DNA of 64,000 nucleotides, taken from assembly GCA_021018815.1 (NCBI GenBank), contig JAITYX010000008.1, positions 7,066,001 to 7,130,000 of the forward strand, given 5' to 3'. The DNA is from Talinum fruticosum (lineage: Eukaryota; Streptophyta; Magnoliopsida; Caryophyllales; Talinaceae). The translations under genes and the position numbers were made by a program. Shown in pieces: positions 1 through 12,952 of this stretch. How positions within the stretch are numbered: the first letter of the stretch is position 1; the number at the start of each line of letters is the position of its first letter. Under the pieces are notes generated by a model that saw only the letters and a list, made by a program, of their open reading frames with translations, did not search any database and had not been told where the DNA came from.

Positions 1-2840
1 ATATACCTGTATTTTTAACAGTACGGTCATTACTAATCCTACTAGGCAAAATAATGGTCTACCTTTGCTCTTGACAAGTGCTCTGAAAGAGCAATCAGGT
101 TGAAAGGAAGTGAGCAAAGTATAGGTTAAGTTCATTAGAATTCTGTGTGCACCATCTAATAATTTTAGATATTTTTTGTCCTTATTGATGGAAAATGATA
201 ATTTCTCCCTCCCCTCACCGAAAGGGACAACTTGTGCCTACCAACTGATTTTAGACAGAATACCATTTAGTAGGGCTTTATGCAATGCAGTGAACAGAAC
301 GGATGTAATGATATTGCAGAAATTTCATCTTCTTTTAGATTACCTTCAGAATCTCTGTTCCCTGCTGAATGGAGGATTTGCTTGCTCTTAAGGGTTTTAG
401 TTTTAACTTAAGTGATCTTTTCAAGTATAATTACAGTAGGTAAAATGTGAGCTTGCGAATATTGTACCATCTTTTTCACACATTATACAACTGGGCCTCA
501 GAGTACAAATTTTATCATGTACACGCTGGGATTCTTATCACCTTAGGGGACAGTGATAGAAAGAAAGAATATGCTGTGCTCTATGGGTAGAAAAAGAGGA
601 AGAAAAGAAAAGAATCAATGGTTTTTAAATCTAGGTCAGGCCACTAGTGGCTTTTACTTGTTTACCAAGGGCCCCCTCCATTTGTTGATCCGCAGCTGAG
701 AGTTAGGGAACGTCAAAAGAATAAAGGGTATACTTTACCCAGAATGAAAAAAGAAAGTGGACATTGTATGCTTAACTGGCCTGCTCTCTAGGTTTCTTGC
801 TTTGATTCACACTGAGGTAAATAAAGAATAACATGTGGACCAATTTTTCGATTCAAAGTTATGGCTTAATCATTGTGAAATACTCCTGAAGTTTTTCTGT
901 TTCGTGTATTTTTAAATGCTTCTCCCTCTGTTTTTTTTTTCATTTTCATGTCATGCTTTAAACCATGAGCAATTTGACGAGGATGCATTTTTTGTGTGCC
1001 AAGTAAAAGCACAACTTTGCTTAGATGATTTGAGCAGAACAGGCACGTAATTGTTGGATCTAATGTGTTAATTATCTCTATGCTGAGATTTCGAATTTTG
1101 AACTACTTCCTGCAAGTTTGGCCTAGTTACCATGAAACAGGTTGCATCTAGCTACGACATGCATACAAAATTTATATTTCAAATTTTTGAACAATTTCGT
1201 GGGACTTTTGGGAGAAGGAAGGGCAGTCCTCGTAAGTTGTGGGGTTTGAACCCCTGACCTTCCACATGGCAGGCGACTTTTTCAGCTTTCCTTAAGGCAT
1301 TTTATGAACTTTGATGATTATGTATAGCATGTAGAAAATGTAATATAAAATCAAACAAACATAGCGCCATTGTGAATTGCAAAATTACACTTGACATTTA
1401 AAGTCATAATTGGATCCTGGGACATGACATAGTGAACTTCTTGAAGATGCAAGTGTGCTTGGTTACATGCAGCAATTATAGGATGATAGAAGCTGTATTA
1501 ATTCTTGTGCAGCATATAGAGTTAGCTTGTGTTGGAGATGACAGAAGCTTAATTAATTTGTTTGAATTCAAAATGTAATGTGAGTAGGCGGCATTCCATC
1601 CAAATTGCATATAATACTTTGATAGTAACATTTTGGTTGGAGTAGGATTCATTTACATAGATTTCAGAATAAGTACCATTTATCTCCATTTTGTTATGAG
1701 AGCTTGATTTAATAGAACATTATGTATGCATAATATGCACAGTGGTGCTCATTTATTACTGGCTCTTGTTAGGAAACATGGGTGACCGTCTAGCTTTTCT
1801 GGATCATGGCGCAGCATGCCCGAAGCTATGATATACATAAGCATTCAGTGAGTTTAGGAAGCCGCAGCAAGGGAAGAACTGAGATTCTATGGCAGTTAAT
1901 ACAAATGTTTGGGCATCTCACATGAACTGGGACAGGTATGATGCTACTGGGGCATACTATGTGATCTCTTTGTTTTGTCAATTCAATTTGAGTCTAATTA
2001 TGGCTGGTCACTTGATGTTCAATTTCGAGTTATCCTGCATGTGGTAGGTTGAGTAAAGAGATGGATTTGTGCTGTTGCTTTAAAAATTGGATTATAATAA
2101 GAATAAGGTTTTCATATCTCTTCTGGAAAGAAGCAAGAAGAAAGCTAATTTTGAGAACCTTAAGTGGCATACATCACCGGATTGTCGGAGCATTGAACAA
2201 TTTGGGAAGTTTTTTCTTATTGAAAACTGTTTCAGGTGGGTTGTGACTTATAAGCAGTCACCTACATGTATTTTATTTAAGATGACACTCACTCACTAGG
2301 ATGAGAAAGTTTGTGTCTCTCCAAAGTTTTGAATCATGGAAAAAGGAGGGCAAACAAAATCAGTGAAGAGTAACACAACTGCAAAACCGATGCTAAATCA
2401 TTATCTCATAATTAAAACACGACTGATTCTTCTTATAATAAAGTGATGTTAGACTTCAACTTAGCATTCTGCTGCATGTTTCAAATATTACTGCCATTTT
2501 TTCCCCTGCGTCTATCTATCTTCTGAAACAGCCTTGCGGATAGTTAAGGGGGATGCTGCGAGCATTTGGATCTACCCAGACCCTTGTCTACCTGGTCCGT
2601 AATGGGTTTGTTGTTGTATACATCAACACGTCTACCTATCTGTTGGTCCCTTCAACGACAGGTGTGAGGAAATGGTAAAACAAGAAAAGAAGATTCCGAT
2701 GCTGAGATTATTAATTCAATTCAAAAGCTTCAGTGCAGGAGCGCACGGGTAAAAGCATAAAGTTCTATTTGACTGCTGTCAACTTTCTCATGTTTCTTTC
2801 TCTATGTGAAAGCTACATCACTTCAGATTGCTCAACTCTA
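1..2840. other. Upstream non-coding region, no gene recognised
   Basis: AT-rich DNA upstream of the AHP gene. Frames are short and none resembles a known protein. At about 1228-1275 a stretch reads on the minus strand like a tRNA B-box neighbourhood (GGTTCAAACC), which may be a SINE scrap. Some of this interval may be promoter or 5' UTR with introns of the downstream gene; the sequence alone does not settle it. Confidence 0.4.
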
Positions 2841-2844
2841 ACTG

Positions 2845-2853
2845 TATAAATAG
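2845..2853 (+). promoter_or_regulatory. Candidate TATA box of the AHP gene
   Basis: TATAAATAG lies about 80 bases before the chosen start codon at 2927. Spacing fits a plant core promoter with a short 5' UTR. The call rests on motif and position only. Confidence 0.45.
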
Positions 2854-2926
2854 TCCTATGAAGTGGGGGAAATCATTGGACATTGATTAATAGGGTATGC
2901 TTTGTATTCAGCTCCATCAACCTAGA

Positions 2927-4422
2927 ATGATTAATACGAAGTCGTTGCAACATCAAATTGCTCAAATACGGAAGTCTCTTTTTGATCAGGTTTGTGTTTC
3001 TTCTCTTCTACGTATTAAGCCTGCCTGTTCGCTTGGAATCTTGTTTGCTGTAACTCTTGTGGCTTTTGAACAATACTTTAAATGAGGAAATTTTGGTGGA
3101 ATATTGAATCTTGAGATGCTTCACTCAGGTATCTTGTTATTAAAATACTTAGCTAGCACTTGAATCATGTTAATAGACTGCACTTTGTTGTGTTAATATT
3201 TGAATGATTGCAATGCAATTATGGTTTCGTAATGCAGGGATATCTTGATGAGCAGTTCATTCAACTAGAGGAATTACAAGATGACGACAACCCCAATTTT
3301 GTTGAGGAAGTTGTGACCTCATATTATTCTGATTCTGCTAGACTGATTCGCAACATCGACCAGGCACTGTGAGTATATTTTTGACTTACTAATGCTATAA
3401 TTTGGCTTAATTCTCTGCTTAGCAGTTTTATATGAATAATTTCATACAGGGCAAAGCGTGCCATTGACTTTGAAAAACTGGATGATTACATGCACCAATT
3501 CAAGGGTAGTAGCTCAAGGTAAGAAATAGTAGACTGGGCGTTATTATCAGATTCTCGGTGATGTCTACATAGAACTTACCAATTGTGAATTGGAATTGAA
3601 ATATTTGTGCTTATGGAAGAGTCAAATGGAAAATGGAAAAAAAGAATAAAGAATATGGTTAATGCTTCAGTGAACATCTTTTTGATATAGATAGCGACAC
3701 TCAAAATGCACCACGTTGGTTTACTCTTATCCGATACATAGTGCTGCCAAATATGAACTTGCTGCCAATGCTAATTAGATTCTAGTAGTACTTTTCAATA
3801 TAAAGTGACTAATAATTGCACCCATATCTAGTTCTGTTTTGCCACGGATACTTTGGCCGAAACTGAGTTTTTGTGTAAAATATCATATCACTTCTTTGAG
3901 CATTAGTATACACATTTTTGGACTGATTTTATATGATGGAAACAATAAACGACTAAAATTGCTACACACTTTTGCAAATTTTGCAGCATTGGAGCTAAGA
4001 AAGTGGTAGATGGATGCTCACAGTTCAGGGACTATTGTGCAGCCAGAAATGCAGAAGAGTATGCTTCTTCATTTTACCCTTATTATTAATCAATAACAAT
4101 AGTTTATCAGCTTGAATTTGAAAAGAGCCCCTTTGGGGCAGCCTAACAGTAACATGCTTGGTTTGGTTCCCATGAAGATGACCAAGGTTCGATCCTTGAT
4201 TGTATGTGTGCATATAAATTTTAGCCAAACCTGGAGAAAACTTTGAGAAAACTTATATTACGATCATAGTAGATAGGTTTGTCTGTAAACAAGCTGATCA
4301 GTTTACTTGATGCTTTCAACAGGTGCATCAAGACTTTCGAGATAATAAAGCATGAACATGCACTTTTGAGGAAGAAGCTCGAGGCTTATTTTCAGTTGTT
4401 GAGCTCAGCTGGAGGGATTTAG
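2927..4422 (+). CDS. AHP4: Histidine-containing phosphotransfer protein, AHP4-like
   Basis: Seen: five exons at 2927-2989, 3238-3368, 3450-3518, 3987-4058 and 4323-4422, all with GT-AG introns and consistent phases, giving 144 residues, normal for plant HPt proteins. The phospho-acceptor motif HQFKGSSSSIGA is present with its histidine at residue 80, so this is not a pseudo-HPt of the AHP6 kind. The N-terminal run SLFDQGYLDEQF and the C-terminal basic/leucine-rich helix are typical of the AHP family. Known: AHPs move between cytosol and nucleus and carry phosphate from cytokinin receptor kinases to response regulators. An in-frame ATG at 2897 would add ten residues; 2927 is preferred because the resulting N-terminus matches the family. 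Intron 4 contains a SINE-like sequence. The reading frame is intact. The AHP4 rather than AHP1/5 assignment is from overall similarity and is less certain than the family. Confidence 0.93.
4128..4235 (+). mobile_element. SINE-like tRNA-derived element in AHP intron 4
   Basis: A stretch with a box-A-like segment (GGCAGCCTAACAGTAACATG) is followed about 35 bases later by a box-B-like GGTTCGATCC, the arrangement of an internal RNA polymerase III promoter in plant SINEs. No target duplication was established. Confidence 0.35.
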
Positions 4423-5884
4423 GAAGGCCAGATTATATCCCTTGACAAATTCATTGCTGTAATAGTAGTACATGCACTAGTTATATGATGCAATCCGTTT
4501 AGTTTTTACCGTGATATATTTTAGTTTGGAGAGTATGTGTATATGAAGAAAAAAAGTATGTAATAAATCTCATATATCATATGATACATATGCCTATGCA
4601 TTCATTGAATCATTTTTCACCAACAAACTATTGATTGAGGTGTTAGTGGCCTCATCCATATAAAGAGGATAATACAAGTTCGAATTCTTTAAAAAATGCA
4701 CTTGTTTTGGGAGGACTTTTAATTAAACACTCGTCGATGCGAAAGAGATTAAATTCTTACTTAAATCAAAAAATATATTGAATCATTTTCACCATTATTG
4801 CATTATATACCGCGCCTCATCAACTCGTGTTAATTCTATTTTATTTTCTTTTTGGCAATGAAGACATAATGGTAATTATCTTTGTGCATGAAATTTAATT
4901 GAGATTTCGTTTCAGCACTTAAAACTTTTTATTATGGCTCTCAACCTCAGCAAATGAATTAAATTTTCTATTATCATGAAAGGAAAAGGCAACCTCAACA
5001 ACACTCGTAAATCCTATTAAGAATAGTATTTTGTATGGTGACAATAAATTTTAGAAAGATACATAATAATATTAAGTGACGAATCTAGTGTAGCATCAGT
5101 AAGGTCAAGTGAGCCCTTCTTAACAAATAAATATAAATTTTTGAAAAACTCTTTCTAACCTAATGGTGAGCATATATTAGGCGATGTGAGAGGTTGATTG
5201 TTGGAATCCAAACAAGTACGACCAGTTGTCACCCTATGTGCAATACCACCCACCATGCCGCCACCCACGACTGCTTACTCATCTGCGTTGCCCTCAGTAT
5301 AGCGCAACCCCTCATCAGCTTTCATCTCACTCGACAGTCTTTTTCTCTGACCACTACCACCAGTCGCCTGCTATGGGGCTAGCACCCACCGCGCTATCGC
5401 CACTGTCGACGCCTTACCGCCCTCGGCCCAACCCTTCACCGGCTCTCACTCACTCACCTTACATGCTCCTTCCTTCCCTCTATAAGTTTATGAAGTTATA
5501 AATTTTTCAATTTCATTTCAATTCAATGATTGTTTTCTTTTATTTTAGGTATAATTTATATTATTTTATTACAATTACTTCATTTTATAAATTAATTTTA
5601 CTATTTTAGGTTTGATTTCTTTTATTATGGATTATGGATCATAAATTATGGAATTAAAATACACAAATATGGCTCAGTCGAGGATAATTAGATTAGATGT
5701 AACGTACTCGATATACTTTTATTATTATTGTTACACTAATAATACTCAATTAGATGTATTGTACTCATTATTATTCAATCTATTCCGACCTTCTTACTTA
5801 AAATCTTGAGTCCATCACTAATAATGCTCAATTAGATCTTCTAATATCTTTTAAAAACTTTACTAATTAAATTAATTGACAATC
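4423..5884. other. Intergenic, AHP 3' flank and repeat scraps
   Basis: Holds the AHP 3' UTR and AT-rich sequence. At about 4630-4750 there is a second weak SINE-like stretch (TAGTGGCCTC followed by a GTTCGAATT B-box-like motif). The open frames at 5194-5501 are proline/histidine-rich and resemble no family, so they are not called genes. Confidence 0.4.
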
Positions 5885-6890
5885 ATATTTGTAACACCCC
5901 TAAACTTGATCGTATTTAATTATTTAAATTTGTATTTTATCGTCTTAATGTTGTTTAAGAAGCACTGAGCCGCGCAAAAACTCGAAACTGAAATAAAAAG
6001 GGGTGAACAAATTAGATAATTGCGACTAATAATGTATAATTCGTATAAATTTACATTTGTGCGAAGAAATGTATGTACATTTGAATAATGAAAACTTGTT
6101 TCTCGAACCCAATTTATTTATAATTAAAATAATAAGTAACTGGAAAAAATAGAAATACTAATAAAGGTTAGAAAATATATACAAGCCAATAAAAATGGGT
6201 CAATGTATGAATAAACATTTAACCATGTGATAAAATTAATAAGATAAGAACATAGTAAAATTTTCAAAATAAAAAAAAATAAAAGGGAAGTTGCTAGAAG
6301 ACTCGTGCAGATATATCGGATTAGAAAACTAGCTAACATCTCTCGTGTTTCATCTCCCTCACCTCTCCCCCTTCCCTTCCCCTCACTGCCGCCATTTGCT
6401 GCCACCACCGTCCAGGCTTCGCCGGTCCCCACTGACCCATCCGCCGGCATCTGGCTGCTGCCGCCCTCCCCTGCTGCCGCCAGCGCCTTTTTCTTCTCCT
6501 TCTTCTCTCTGTTAGCCTCAAGCAAGGCAGGACAGGCCCTGCTGCCTCCGCCGCCGCCGGACTGGCTGCTGCCGCCGTCCCCTGACGCCGCCAACCAACA
6601 CCTCACGCCGCTGGCTGAGCCACCGGGTCTCCACCACCGAGCCACCACCATCCAATTTCACCTCTAACCCGTTTAGAGGTATATCTCCAATCCTTAATTT
6701 CTAAGCAAATTTTATCACAAATTCATGTTGTAATTTAATGATTAGATGAGTAGATGTGAGTTGTGAATTGGTTGTGGTGGAATTGAAAGAATCTTCGGAG
6801 TGAATGGAATTAGATTTAGGATTTATTATGTGTTGATATGGAATGGTAGATCAATTTGGGTTTCTTTTTATTTGTAAACGTGTTTGTTTA

Positions 6891-9800
6891 CGTAAGACCC
6901 GTAATTTTGGGTTAGATAGTTATATGAGTTAAATTAATTATTTAGCCTTCATTAAATAAAGTAGGTCGAATGACCAAGATATATACGTTGTTAGATATTC
7001 GTAAATTTATTTGAGCGAATTATTATTAGTCCGTGTAACTATAATTAGTGGTGCGTATTAATGTCTTCCTCTTAGTTTTCCACTCGGCTTGCTTAATAAA
7101 AACCCGAGACCACTTATGCTACGTACGTGGGTTTGATTATTATAAGGATTGACAAAAAAATGGGGGATTAGGATTACTCTTAATTGAGTAGATTAGAGAG
7201 GAGAAACTTGGGGTCCAATAGTAACTTGGCACCAAGCCAACCATTCGGTGGAGAGAGAGAGAAGTAAAGAGAGGAAGGGAGAGGGAGTCCGACCCGAGAA
7301 AAAGGAAAGAAGAGGGGGAAAGTGAGAGATAGAGAAACAAGGGAAAATGGAGGAACAGAGAGGGAGAAGGCCACTGCAGGTGAGAAGGTGAGAGAGGGAG
7401 AGGCCCAAGCACGCGGCACAAGAGGGAAGAGAGAGAGAGCGAGAGCCCGGAGGTCGATGGCCCCCGAACGGAAGAACGCCGCTGCCAGCAAGCACGGAGA
7501 AGGGAAGCGAGGGACCGAGCCAGATTGAGGGACCGAGCAGGAATCAGCCGAGAGACAGGGGACCACGAAGGGGAAGGGGAACGGGAACGACAACCGGCGG
7601 GCACGAAAATCGCGGCCGGTGGCCGGCGAGAAAGGGTGGCCGAGGGAGCGAGAAAACTAGACCGAGATAGAGACAACAAGAGAGAGAGAGTTCAAGAGGC
7701 TTGGAACCGGGAAGAGAGAGTCGAGAGAGTTGAAAAAGAGAAATAGAACGGGAAAGTGAGAGACTAAGCAAGAACCGGGCAAAGGTAGATCGAGACCGAG
7801 AGGTACGAAGCGGCGAGAGCACAAGACAGAGGGAGACGGGGACGAACGAGATGAAGGGGGAGGTAGGGGTCCTGGAACCGACTTCATTCAATCAAACACT
7901 CAAACCCTAGAATTCGAGGTGGGTAGTCTCATACTCTAAACTATTAGTAATTTCGAAATTCAATTGAATTTGTTGTGAATATTGAGTATCCAGTATCGCG
8001 AGAACAAATTTAGTAGTTGTTTAAGATTGAATTAAGAACTTAGAATGAATTTAGGGAGTTGTTAGGGCTGAATCGGGACATGAGAGGATTTACTTGGGTT
8101 AAGTAGTTAAAGTTGAATTGGGAACTTTGAGGAAATTGAGTAGTTACTTAAGATTGGATTGAGAACCCGGAGATTCCGATGGAGTTAGGTTGCATAGGTC
8201 GAATGAGTAGTATTGAAGTTCCGGTTAGCCCTTAAGGATGAAGGAGTTGTGATTTGGGTACGAATTATGAGTTAATTAAGCCTTAGAGATTTCTTGAATT
8301 TGCGGCATTGAGAGCTAATTGCGAATATTGGGAAATGATGATTCGAAGTATGAAGAGGAATATGAATTCATATTGATGGATGCACAGTTGAAGCATGGGA
8401 ATGAGAAGTGGGTGATTGTTAGGTTAATTGAGTTCAAAATATATTTAAATCTTTGAGGTTGAACTAAACTTGATGATAAGCGGAGCTAGTGGAACTTGAG
8501 TAAAGAAAGGAAATTAAGAGTTATATGATTGAATATGGGCTAGAAAGAGTTGATTAATAAGTTAGAAACATAAGATGAGAATTTGAGGTGAAGATGACAA
8601 TTTGTGAGAAGTTGGGGCGTTGGAGTTAAGTGGTGATTACTTGTGGTTATTGTGGCCGAAAAGTTTTAGTTCGAAACTCATTAGGCTTGAAAGTGAATTA
8701 AGTGAAAGGGAATGGATTTTGGAATATAGAGGAGGAACGGGAAATTGGAGTACTAAGGGAATATGTATCCATGTGGATTGATTTGTAGCATTGAAAACAG
8801 AGTACAACGAGGATTACTTATATGGGAATAGGAGACTCATGCTTGAATAGAATGTGGATGAATATGAGTAGATGTTAAGCACTTGGGAGAGTCCTTGAGC
8901 GGAAATGATAGCTTGGGATGCTAAACCTTAGTATAGAAATGCTTGACCCTTGAAGTGACTTGATTTTAAAATAATGCTCAAAGATTAGTTTTGAGAAGAG
9001 TTCAAATGATTATGCAAATGCTACTTGTGTGTGATTCTTGAGAAATGCTTTTCGAACTTGAAATGTGTTATAAAGAAGCGAAACTTCTTTGAGGAAATGA
9101 ATCGCATTTGAGAAAGTGAATTTATAAGGGTGACACATGGTGTCATGCCTTTCATTGTGTTAAATCGATTTGAGAAAGTTGTTTGAAGCAAACGTGATGA
9201 ATGATTATGTGCAAATCGTTTTGAATCGACCTGGTTAGGATCGTTTAGCATACCGAAGGGTTCAAACCGGGGTCCTCATTTGTGAGGATGCCCGGCTAGA
9301 AACTTCGAGGGAAGGTTTCCAATAGGGGTCTTGGGGATCGGGATGCCCTACCGGAGACTTCCTAGAAGATAGGTCCCGAGAGCCTTTTATTCGGGGTCAC
9401 GCCCCAAAGAAATCGGAGAAACTACGAGAAATTGCGAGAAATCATAAAGTGCTAGTTCGAGTCCCTTGAAAGCCCAAAAGTTGATTCGGTTTTAAAAGAA
9501 TTGTTATGAGTGTGAAACCGCAATTTAAATGATTAAAGTGTTGAGATCCATGTGTGACAATTGACTTTAAGGGATTTCATTGAAAAGTATATAGATTTGT
9601 ATTACGTTACTATGCTTTTGCCGATTTCATTATTATGAGTAGTATGTGTAAAGAATTTCCATTTTAAGAGTGTGAGACTCTCCGGTGAGCTTGTGGTTCG
9701 CTCACCCCCACAAATTTCCCCTTTTCCCTTCCAGCTTTGGAGGTACACTCTCGGGCGCAGTACTTGAGCATATTTTGGACTCATGCATATTTCTGCATTT

Positions 9801-10198
9801 CATTGTTTGCTAAGTGATTCAAGTTGCGGACGTGCATTTCTTAGATTTCTAAGTGTTGTACTTTGTAATTTAGTTCATATAGTTTGTACCTTTAAGTTTT
9901 ATCGCATGATTGGTCGGACTCCGGCGTGTGGCCGTTGAGTTGTATACTCCGAGCGTGTAGCTCGTCGAGTTATATTATGGTTTTATGCATGATTTTAAGG
10001 CTTTAAGCTTAGGGATTAGTCCTTATTACAAACGGAACTCTATCGAAATTTTAGAAAACTTTTAACCCTTGTGGAAAACTTCCTTCCTTACCTTTAAGTT
10101 GGATTTAGACGGCCAAGTCAACACCCGAGTGAGCCTTTGGAGTTCCTTTGAAGAATTCCGCGATGTAATAATCCTAGGGTGGGTTTTGGGGCGTTAGA
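6891..10198 (+). mobile_element. Nested LTR-like element inside 5890-11834
   Basis: Bounded by a perfect 5-bp duplication GTTTA at 6886-6890 and 10199-10203. The sequence on either side joins into continuous homology with related elements at 27.5-33 kb and 28.6-32.2 kb. Its ends read CGTAAGACCC...GGGGCGTTAGA, where the rest of the family has TGTAAC...GTTACA. About 3.3 kb with no coding domain. A GA/CG-rich section at 7140-7890 produces overlapping low-complexity frames. A stretch at about 9905-9980 recurs inverted at about 30060-30130, confirming the family link. Confidence 0.8.
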
Positions 10199-11054
10199 GT
10201 TTAATTTCTATACGAGTAAGAATAATTGTTTGGTTTTGGTGGAATTGGAAGAACTTCGGGAGTAATTGAAATGTGGATATATGTGAAATTGGATTTAGGG
10301 TTTGCTATGTGTTTGGAAATTTATTTGGGATTGGTCATAATTGTGAATATGCTTGTTTAATTGTCTATATGAGTATGAATGGATTGCTTGATTGTGTGAG
10401 GATTGTTTAAGTTATAGAGGCATGCTAGGGAAGTGAATTAATTAAATTTGGATTATGTTAATCCTTGAAAAAAAGATGGATGAAAATGCATTTGAAGGTT
10501 TAATTGGAATTAGTTATGGTTTTTGTGGAGTTGAAATTTGTAATTAGGAAAAGGATGCTTAGGTAAGTGGCTAGGAGATGAGGAAACAGGAAATTAAGAT
10601 TGTAATAGTTTTGGCGAGAATTGATTTAAGGAGGGAATTGGAGCATTAAATCAATTAATGAGTTAGATAATTAAATTGACCCAAGTGTAAATTGAATATA
10701 ATAGTTCAATAGACATTGTATCTTAAGGAGGTAAAGGAGACGAATGTAAAATCTTATAAAAAATAGACACAAGAAAGGCTAATAAGTTATTGATGCAAAT
10801 ATTAAATTTCTGTTTGAAAACAGAAAATCAATAGAAACGACTATTTAGGGAAGCAAAGAAACTCAAAATTAAAAAGGAAATGATCGACCGAGGTACGTTA
10901 TTGCTTGTACCCTTCCAAAATAGTCAAATTTTAATTGTTATGTAAAATGTTACCATGTTTGTTTTTAATTCGGCCTGACACTCTCTTAGAACCCAATTAA
11001 TCATTAATCGTTTATCGCTTACCGTTCATAAATGTCTCGCTAGCATAATTAATC

Positions 11055-11210
11055 GTATTGGGTCCTTCCCGATAATCGAGAACTTTAATCGAGGCCTTGT
11101 ATTGGGCCTTCCCCGTAAATGGGAACTTTAATCGAATCGTTTAATCGAGGCCACGTATTGGACCTTCCCGACAAACGGGAACTTTAACCGAATTGTTTAA
11201 TCGAAGCCAT
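11055..11210 (+). repeat. Three tandem units of about 56 bp inside the LTR
   Basis: Three consecutive units begin GTATTGGRYCTTCCCC-like and contain GGGAACTTTAA and TTTAATCGA. The related element at 27.5-33.0 kb has two such units at 32244-32356, so copy number varies between insertions. Confidence 0.75.
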
Positions 11211-12004
11211 GACCCGAATTGCATATATATTGGGGTCCTAGTGCTCGTTGAAAGTTAAAATGTTTACGAAGTTGAAAATAAAATTGAAAAGTTTAAGGGA
11301 AACAGAAATTGAGCATCTTGCTTAGATGTTGAATTTTTTAAAAATGAATTTAAATCGCGCACGCGCTCACCGACTATTCGAAATTCTTTTACGGTACGAG
11401 GGTAACGTATTGAGTCAATCGCTCACTTTATGTTTTGTGTTTTAAACTATTTTAGCGAAAAGAGACAACCAAAATTTAAACAAGAATTGTAGGAGGGGAA
11501 AAATTCTTAAAAGACTTCTTAAAAGACTGGTATGCCGGCAATGACTTGCATGTTGAATTTTGGTGTTAAGTGTATGCCGGGTTATGTGTTAAGAAACGGA
11601 TGGACTTTTGTGCTATCTAAGTTAGTATATAATGTATAAACCTTTTGACTGTTCGTACAAATTAATATAATGTGTACAACAATATGTGCAATGTATGGGT
11701 ATAGGCCTTGTCTCTACTACAAAAGACAGCGGTAATGCCCCGGCTTGTGAGCTTCCACTGCCAAATATTTCTTAAATTCAATTGGGTTATGTTATGAATT
11801 AGCTTTATCGATAATTATAGTTTGGGGCGTTACAATATTTACTTTAGGAGACATATTATGGTAGAAATGGGTAGAGGTCCTATATTCGATTTTCTCATTC
11901 CCTATATATTGTACGGCCTTTTACAGAATTAAATTAAAAAAATTATAAATAGTTTTGAAATGACTACATTGCCCCTTGAACATATGAGAAAATCTATTTT
12001 GATT

Positions 12005-12172
12005 TTTGCCTTATGCGATGCGTCTCCCACCATTTTCTCAATCTGTAATTCAGGATTTTTCTTCTTTTCCCAGAACCTCATTCCCCACTGCCGCTGCTCT
12101 CTCTCCTCCCTCCCCATTGATCGATCGTCATAGACCTCTTTGCATCCATTTTCGTCCCCCATTTTCTCTATC
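12005..12172 (+). other. Probable 5' UTR exon of PIG-A copy 1
   Basis: A pyrimidine-rich transcribed-looking stretch ends at a GTAATT donor near 12173. It would join the acceptor TTGCAG at 12939-12944 directly before the first coding exon. The start of transcription is not visible. Inferred from gene structure, without transcript evidence. Confidence 0.45.
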
Positions 12173-12952
12173 GGGTAATTCCCTCTTTTTCTTACTTCTT
12201 CTTCTTCATCGTTCGATTGATTCCACTTAAGCTGTTATGTTCTCTATGCCTGTTTCTTCTCCACTGCTTTTCTCCTTTTCCTGTATCATGTGACGAATTT
12301 TTTTGTGCGAGTTTCTGCAATTTTCTGTTTTTTTGGAATGGGATTAATTGGTTCCTGAATGGATGTTTGATGGGTAGAGAGTGAAATTCCTTTTAAGTGA
12401 AATTTAGTACCTGGATCCGCCTTCCAGTTCAGTTTAATCCCCTTCATTGCTTGCTTCAAATGGTAGATTTTGCTGCTTGAGCTGATTTGTATCGATCTCT
12501 CTCTTCTCCCTCCCTTTCCTTCAATCCTTCTTTTATTTGTTTTGGGGAATGAACTTTGGGGTTAGTATTATTGATTGAGTATGATTAATAGTATTGACCT
12601 TATAGATTATTTGCATTGCGATGTTGTAGTTGTAACACTGAAAAAGTAAGCAATTGATTTGATTGCTAAATTGATTTGTGGCATTAAGTGCATTTGCTGG
12701 TCCTTTATGAATTGGGTAATTTGAAAATGGTGGTGAGCTTAAGCTTATCAGAAAACAAGGAAACGGTTTTATAGTCTGAAAATAAGTAATTTTACATTGG
12801 GGAATTTACATTCAATGTTTATTACTTATTAAGCTTCTCGAGCTCCCTAGATATTGCTTTGTCATGGGATCAGCAGAGGTGTTGTATCTGTTGTGAAACA
12901 TGTTATTGTCTTCTAAAATGTATGCATATTCAGTTTCCTTGCAGGTCATGGG

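Larger units (their letters stand above)
5890..11834 (+). mobile_element. Long LTR-like element (probable solo LTR), host of a nested element
   Basis: Begins TGTAACACCCC and ends GGGGCGTTACA, so the termini are TG...CA with an 11-base near-perfect inverted repeat. Identical 5-bp target duplications ATATT lie at 5885-5889 and 11835-11839. Net length without the nested insertion is about 2.6 kb. A GC-rich, CCGCC-rich section at about 6340-6660 gives long open frames on both strands that look like composition, not protein. There are three tandem units of about 56 bases near 11055-11210. No gag, protease, reverse transcriptase or integrase was seen. Inference: a solo LTR of a long-LTR Ty3/Gypsy family, perhaps Tekay-like; a non-autonomous LARD is the alternative. 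Confidence 0.8.

Noticed and set aside
1228..1275. Possible tRNA gene on the minus strand
   Set aside because: Only a T-arm-like motif is present; no acceptor stem or anticodon arm could be built.
5194..5501. Possible small histidine/proline-rich protein
   Set aside because: No start context, no domain and no conservation signal; composition only.
6124..6667. Long overlapping frames rich in proline, arginine and glycine on both strands
   Set aside because: They lie in the GC-rich block of an LTR-like element, occur in several frames at once, and have simple composition with no domain.
7140..7891. Frames of up to 179 residues, serine/leucine- or arginine/glutamate-rich
   Set aside because: They reflect a GA/CT-rich block within the nested LTR element; both strands are open for the same reason.
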